DNA of 9,875 nt from Gammaproteobacteria bacterium (GTDB taxonomy: Bacteria; Pseudomonadota; Gammaproteobacteria; SZUA-229): contig DAOWFN010000144.1 in NCBI GenBank assembly GCA_030637945.1, forward strand, positions 1-9,875. The letters are read 5' to 3'. A program made the position numbers and the translations under genes. The notes beneath the pieces were generated by a model, which searched no databases, was not told where the DNA came from, and saw only the letters and a program-made list of their open reading frames with translations. Of the stretch, positions 6,342 through 9,875 are shown piece by piece. Position 1 is the stretch's first letter. Each line of letters starts with the position of its first letter.

Positions 6342-6409
6342 CGTGCGAATGAATTCGCACCTACAGGGTGTAGAGTTTGGCTCTAGGTAGGTGCGAATTT
6401 ATTCGCACG
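6342..6409. repeat. REP pair (BIME-like inverted repeat), copy 2
   Basis: Left arm 6342-6364 and right arm 6387-6409 are 23 nt each and inverted, separated by 22 nt. The left arm is identical to that of copy 1 at 237-259, and the right arm differs by one base (TT instead of TC at its centre). Each arm folds as GTGCGAA-TNAA-TTCGCAC or its complement beside CTAC/GTAG. It lies 30 bp after the ygfZ stop and 44 bp after the lysS stop, between convergent genes, where it could insulate or end both transcripts. Confidence 0.85.
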
Positions 6410-6453
6410 CTTTTCTCAGCATGCCCCCCTCCCTTAACAATTAAGCCGCAGCT

Positions 6454-7989
6454 TTATTCCGTAGATTCTGCTTCCGGGCGCATATGTGGGAACAGGATTA
6501 CATCGCGAATAGACGGTGAATCGGTAAGCAGCATGACCAGACGATCGATGCCTATACCCTCACCTGCTGTCGGCGGCAATCCAATTTCCAGGGCACGGAT
6601 ATAGTCCTCATCAAAATGCATAGCTTCATTATCGCCGGCATCTTTTTCTGCGACTTGTTGTTTAAAACGCTCTACCTGGTCTTCTGCATCATTTAATTCT
6701 GAGAACCCGTTTGCGATCTCACGGCCGCCAACAAAAAATTCAAAACGGTCAGTTACGAACGGATTATCATCATTACGTCGAGCTAATGGTGAAACTTCTG
6801 TTGGATATTCAGTAATAAAAGTAGGATCCATCAAACGATGCTCGACCGTTTTTTCGAATATTTCAATCTGTACTTTGCCCAGGCCGTAACTATCTTTTAA
6901 TTTAACGCCCAAACTTTTGGCGAGCTCGCGGGCACTGTCTAACTCAGATAACGCTGCTGCTGAAATCTCAGGATTAAAATGCAAAATTGAATCGAATACT
7001 GACAGGCGAGTAAAAGGCGTACCGAAATCGTACGTGTTACCCTCACTGGTCACCTGTGTTGAACCGAGCAACTCTGTCGCCAGTTGGCGTAACAGATCTT
7101 CGGTAATATCCATCAGGTCATTGTAATCTGCATATGCCTGATAGAATTCCAGCATGGTGAACTCTGGGTTATGACGTGTAGAAACGCCTTCGTTCCTGAA
7201 GTTACGATTAATCTCGTAAACACGTTCAAAACCACCAACGACCAGGCGTTTCAGATATAATTCTGGCGCAATGCGAAGGTACATCGGCAGATCAAGCGCA
7301 TTATGAAAGGTCTCAAATGGGCGTGCTGTAGCACCCCCGGGAATCACCTGCATCATCGGCGTTTCTACTTCGACAAAGCCATTGGTATCAAAATAATTTC
7401 GAATGAACTTTATGATCGAGGTGCGAAGATAAAAGTTTTTCTTCACTTCCTCGTTCATTATCAGATCAACATAACGCTGGCGATAGCGAATTTCTGTATC
7501 TGACAAGCCGTGAAATTTATCCGGCAAAGGTCGTAGTGATTTCGTTAGCAACTGAACATCATCGACCTTGACGGAAAGCTCACCTGTTTTGGTTTTAAAC
7601 AAAACACCAGCAGCGCCGATTATGTCACCTACATCCCATTTTTTAAAACCGTCGTTGTATACACCTTCAGGTAGACTGTCGCGTTGTAAAAAAAGTTGAA
7701 TACGGCCCGACATATCCTGCAATTGCGAAAAACTGGCCTTACCCATCACACGCTTCGCCATCATTCGACCGGCAACAGCAACACGGAAACCTAGCTCTTC
7801 AAGTTCTTCTTTGGTCTTGTCCTGATAATGCGAGAGTAGATCACCCGCTAATGAATCACGTCTAAACGTATTAGGAAATGCATTACCGCTTTCCCTTAAA
7901 CCCGCCAACTTTTCACGACGCTGCGTGATTAGTTTATTTTCTTCTTCTATCGAGACCGGTGCATCTTCGATTTTATTATCAGTACTCAT
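6454..7989 (-). CDS. lysS: Lysyl-tRNA synthetase, class II
   Basis: This 511-residue enzyme (505 in E. coli) attaches lysine to tRNA-Lys in the cytoplasm. The N-terminal OB-fold anticodon-binding domain includes VAVAGRMMAKRVMGKASF (residues 70-87). The class II catalytic core shows motif 1 around FIRNYFDTNGFVEVETPMM (195-213), the lysine-site GGATARPF (218-225), motif 2 as RNFRNEGVSTRHNPEFTMLE (262-281), and motif 3 as GIGIDRLVMLL (478-488). All are complete. It lies downstream of prfB on the same strand, a common gammaproteobacterial order, but with a 168-bp gap holding a repeat element. No good Shine-Dalgarno sequence precedes the ATG; the leader is very AT-rich. Confidence 0.98.
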   Translation of the reverse strand: MSTDNKIEDAPVSIEEENKLITQRREKLAGLRESGNAFPNTFRRDSLAGDLLSHYQDKTKEELEELGFRVAVAGRMMAKRVMGKASFSQLQDMSGRIQLFLQRDSLPEGVYNDGFKKWDVGDIIGAAGVLFKTKTGELSVKVDDVQLLTKSLRPLPDKFHGLSDTEIRYRQRYVDLIMNEEVKKNFYLRTSIIKFIRNYFDTNGFVEVETPMMQVIPGGATARPFETFHNALDLPMYLRIAPELYLKRLVVGGFERVYEINRNFRNEGVSTRHNPEFTMLEFYQAYADYNDLMDITEDLLRQLATELLGSTQVTSEGNTYDFGTPFTRLSVFDSILHFNPEISAAALSELDSARELAKSLGVKLKDSYGLGKVQIEIFEKTVEHRLMDPTFITEYPTEVSPLARRNDDNPFVTDRFEFFVGGREIANGFSELNDAEDQVERFKQQVAEKDAGDNEAMHFDEDYIRALEIGLPPTAGEGIGIDRLVMLLTDSPSIRDVILFPHMRPEAESTE

Positions 7990-8019
7990 AAATTTTTATT
8001 CATAATTAATTAAATAAAG

Positions 8020-8140
8020 TGTCATTTCGACCAGCGGGATCGCTACACGGATGTAGCTTACCAGAGTAATGCACGGAGCAATTGCCGAGAAGTCTTATAG
8101 CATTGCGGAACAAGATCTTTCACTTACGTTCAAGATGACA
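8020..8140. repeat. Degenerate inverted-repeat element in the lysS-prfB gap
   Basis: The stretch begins TGTCATTTCGACC and ends CGTTCAAGATGACA, so its ends are imperfect inverted repeats. Inside, GAGAAGTCTT (8086-8095) and AAGATCTTTC (8112-8121) form a second imperfect inverted pair. The form resembles the widely scattered non-coding repeats in bacterial genomes that have GTCATTTCGA ends. It has no open frame. It fills most of the 168-bp prfB-lysS gap and probably folds in the transcript. A remnant at 2364-2392 shares the GATGACA end. Confidence 0.6.
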
Positions 8141-8157
8141 AATTGAAAAGTTATATT

Positions 8158-9256
8158 TTACAGCCCACTCTTCAGACTCGCTTCTATAAACTGATCAAGG
8201 TCACCGTCTAATACGGCCTGTGTATTACCTGTTTCAACATTAGTTCTTAAATCTTTGATACGTGATTGATCTAATACATATGATCGTATCTGACTGCCCC
8301 AACCGATATCAGATTTAGTCTCTTCCAGTACCTGTTGATCAGCATTTCTTTTCTGCATTTCAAGTTCGTACAATTTCGCTTTTAATTGCTTCATCGCAGC
8401 GTCTTTATTTTTATGCTGTGAACGGCCGCTCTGACACTGCACTACAGTATTTGTCGGCAGATGCGTGATACGTACCGCTGACTCTGTTTTATTTACGTGC
8501 TGTCCACCTGCACCGCTGGCGCGATAAACATCGATACGTAGATCGGCCGGATTGATTTCAATATCGATATCATCATCGATCTCTGGCGAAACAAATACAG
8601 CGGCAAATGATGTATGTCGTCGACCACCTGAATCAAAAGGTGATTTTCGTACTAGTCGATGCACACCCGTTTCGGTACGAAGTCGACCGTAGACATAATC
8701 GCCTTCGATACTGATAGTAGCACTTTTGATGCCAGCCACTTCACCTGGCGATACTTCCATCAGCTCCGTTTTAAAACCATGCGCCTCACCCCACCGCAGA
8801 TACATTCGTAAGACCATTTCCGCCCAATCCTGCGCTTCTGTGCCACCAGAACCAGACTGGATATCGACGAATGCATTATTGGCATCAAGTTCACCGGAAA
8901 ACATTCGACGGAATTCCAGCTCGACAACTTTTTCTTCGAGCAACTTTAGATCATCAGCGATGCTGTTGATGCTGTCTTCATCATTTTCTTCAACAGACAT
9001 CTCGAGCAGTTCATCAGCATCATTCAGACTGCTATCAAGCTCTTCGATAGTGATGACAATTTTTTCTAAACGCGAACGTTCCTTGCCTAATTTTTGTGCA
9101 TTTTCAGGATCATCCCAAACGCCGGGTTGCTCGAGTTCGCGGTTAACCTCTTCTAATTCTTCCTTTCTTAGATCAAAGTCAAAGATACCCCCTAAGCGCT
9201 TCAGCACGTTCACGCAGGTCTTTGATCTTATTGGTTATTGGGTTAATTTCTATCAT
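8158..9256 (-). CDS. prfB: Peptide chain release factor 2, with programmed +1 frameshift
   Basis: RF2 releases the finished peptide at UGA and UAA codons. The gene starts at ATG 9256-9254 with MIEINPITNKIKDLRERAEA and reads 25 codons to an in-frame TGA at 9181-9179. A +1 shift then continues with GAC TTT GAT to the stop at 8160-8158. The joined product is 365 residues, exactly the E. coli length. The stop-recognition tripeptide SPF falls at 205-207 and the catalytic GGQ at 250-252, both identical in position to E. coli. Domain 1 is a helical coiled-coil region. No Shine-Dalgarno sequence precedes the ATG. Reading from GTG 9213 would avoid the shift but gives a non-homologous N-terminus, so I reject that start. 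Confidence 0.97.
9179..9196 (-). promoter_or_regulatory. Programmed +1 frameshift site of prfB
   Basis: On the coding strand the codons are CTT AGG GGG TAT CTT TGA C. The AGGGGG is an internal Shine-Dalgarno-like sequence 3 nt before the slippery CTT, followed by TGA at codon 26. These are the same elements, in the same spacing, as in E. coli prfB. When RF2 is scarce, termination at TGA is slow, the ribosome slips +1 onto TTT, and full-length RF2 is made: autogenous control. Confidence 0.97.
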
Positions 9257-9350
9257 GTAAAATAAAGTCGTCTGAGGCGGATATCGCAAACAAGGCATAT
9301 TACCCGAGATTGCCCCCGGAATCACCCGAAATGGGCACATAAATGGTTAT

Positions 9351-9875
9351 TTAGAAGGTGATTGTCTTTGGTTTCTTAGCGACATCATTCCGCAGGTAAA
9401 CGGGTATTGCTTCGGCGGCTGACACCGTGTTGCCTGATTTTAAATCTTCTAGCGCCAGCTTTACCACCTGTTCAGCACCAGGGAGAGAATCAGGCAGCAT
9501 TTCCTGCAGAGTGAAATCATCATCACTCAGTAATCTGTCTGCATAATTACCCCAGCCTGAACCAGCGCCTACCCATGTGACACTCTTATCCGTCAGCATC
9601 TCAGACAGATGAATTTTATCCGGTGATATCACGCACTCATCAACCACTGCTCGCCAGAGTGGTTTGATCGAATCTTCGAGAATATAAGCCGCCCAATAAA
9701 CTTCATCCATGCGCGCATCGATCGCCGCTAAAACGTATTTGCTTTGGGTCTGCTCAAAAGCACGCTGTGCGATAGCCTTTAACGTTGACACAGGTATGAC
9801 AGGAATATCGTGTGCAAAAGCGATACCCTGAACGACGCCTGCTGCAATTCTTAAACCCATGAACGAGCCCGGACC
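9351..9875 (-). CDS. tsaB: TsaB, tRNA t6A modification factor (C-terminal part)
   Basis: The frame stays open to the right edge, giving 174 residues; about the first 65 residues lie outside the window, judging from the 231-residue E. coli protein. The fragment begins GPGSFMGLRIAAGVVQG, the family block normally written GPGSFTG, and continues with HDIPVIPVSTLKAIA and AAIDARMDEVYWA, both typical of TsaB. TsaB is an ASKHA-fold, kinase-like paralogue of TsaD. With TsaD and TsaE it transfers threonylcarbamoyl to A37 of ANN-decoding tRNAs. The Thr to Met change in GPGSFTG is unusual. An internal ATG at 9860 is that Met codon and not a start. The gene reads toward prfB with a 94-bp gap. Confidence 0.93.
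   Translation of the reverse strand, partial: GPGSFMGLRIAAGVVQGIAFAHDIPVIPVSTLKAIAQRAFEQTQSKYVLAAIDARMDEVYWAAYILEDSIKPLWRAVVDECVISPDKIHLSEMLTDKSVTWVGAGSGWGNYADRLLSDDDFTLQEMLPDSLPGAEQVVKLALEDLKSGNTVSAAEAIPVYLRNDVAKKPKTITF

Noticed and set aside
7986..8003. Five-codon leader frame (M-N-K-N-L-stop) overlapping the lysS ATG as ATGA
   Set aside because: It has no ribosome-binding site, no lysine-codon enrichment beyond one codon and no attenuator structure; chance in AT-rich DNA.
9179..9181. In-frame TGA in prfB as a disabling mutation
   Set aside because: The surrounding CTT AGG GGG TAT CTT TGA C is the conserved programmed frameshift site, so the gene is intact.
9227..9262. Promoter TTGCGA-17-TTTATT on the minus strand just before prfB
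   Set aside because: Both boxes match only 4 of 6 bases and the -10 box would end 4 nt before the ATG, which leaves no room for a normal start site.
8726..9265. Serine-rich 179-residue open frame on the plus strand
   Set aside because: It lies opposite prfB, and its composition follows from antisense reading of that gene. No ribosome-binding site and no recognisable domain.

Overview
The window is an ordinary housekeeping region of a gammaproteobacterial chromosome. SdhA, SdhB, SdhC, SdhD, SdhE, YgfZ, LysS and RF2 all resemble their Escherichia coli counterparts closely in motif order and length. The release factor 2 gene carries the classical programmed frameshift site. The intergenic spaces are AT-leaning and hold REP-type palindromes. 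I cannot name the genus from sequence alone.

Layout from left to right: (1) bases 1-101, minus strand, hold the first 33 codons of an exported protein that runs off the left edge. (2) An intergenic region at 102-372 carries a REP pair. (3) A minus-strand succinate dehydrogenase operon runs sdhC-sdhD-sdhA-sdhB-sdhE followed by a YheT-type alpha/beta hydrolase (4957 down to 373). The genes are mostly tightly packed, but two spacers contain repeats: REP-like DNA between sdhB and sdhE, and a degenerate repeat plus TTCACTA tandem units between sdhA and sdhB. (4) A divergent 334-bp control region separates sdhC from ygfZ. (5) ygfZ lies on the plus strand and converges on lysS, with a second REP pair between them. 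(6) lysS and prfB lie in tandem on the minus strand, separated by a degenerate inverted-repeat element. (7) The right edge is the C-terminal part of tsaB.

The left two thirds form one functional theme, building complex II. sdhCDAB encode the four subunits, SdhE promotes FAD attachment to SdhA, and YgfZ is a folate-dependent protein that supports Fe-S cluster proteins (SdhB holds three clusters). The right third serves translation: lysyl-tRNA charging, stop-codon release, and the t6A tRNA modification factor TsaB.

I see no phage, insertion sequence, CRISPR, defence or biosynthetic cluster and no convincing new system. The items most worth a second look are the family of GTAG-headed REP palindromes, the frameshift in prfB, the corrected sdhD start, the repeats inside the sdh transcript and the partial secreted protein at the left edge.
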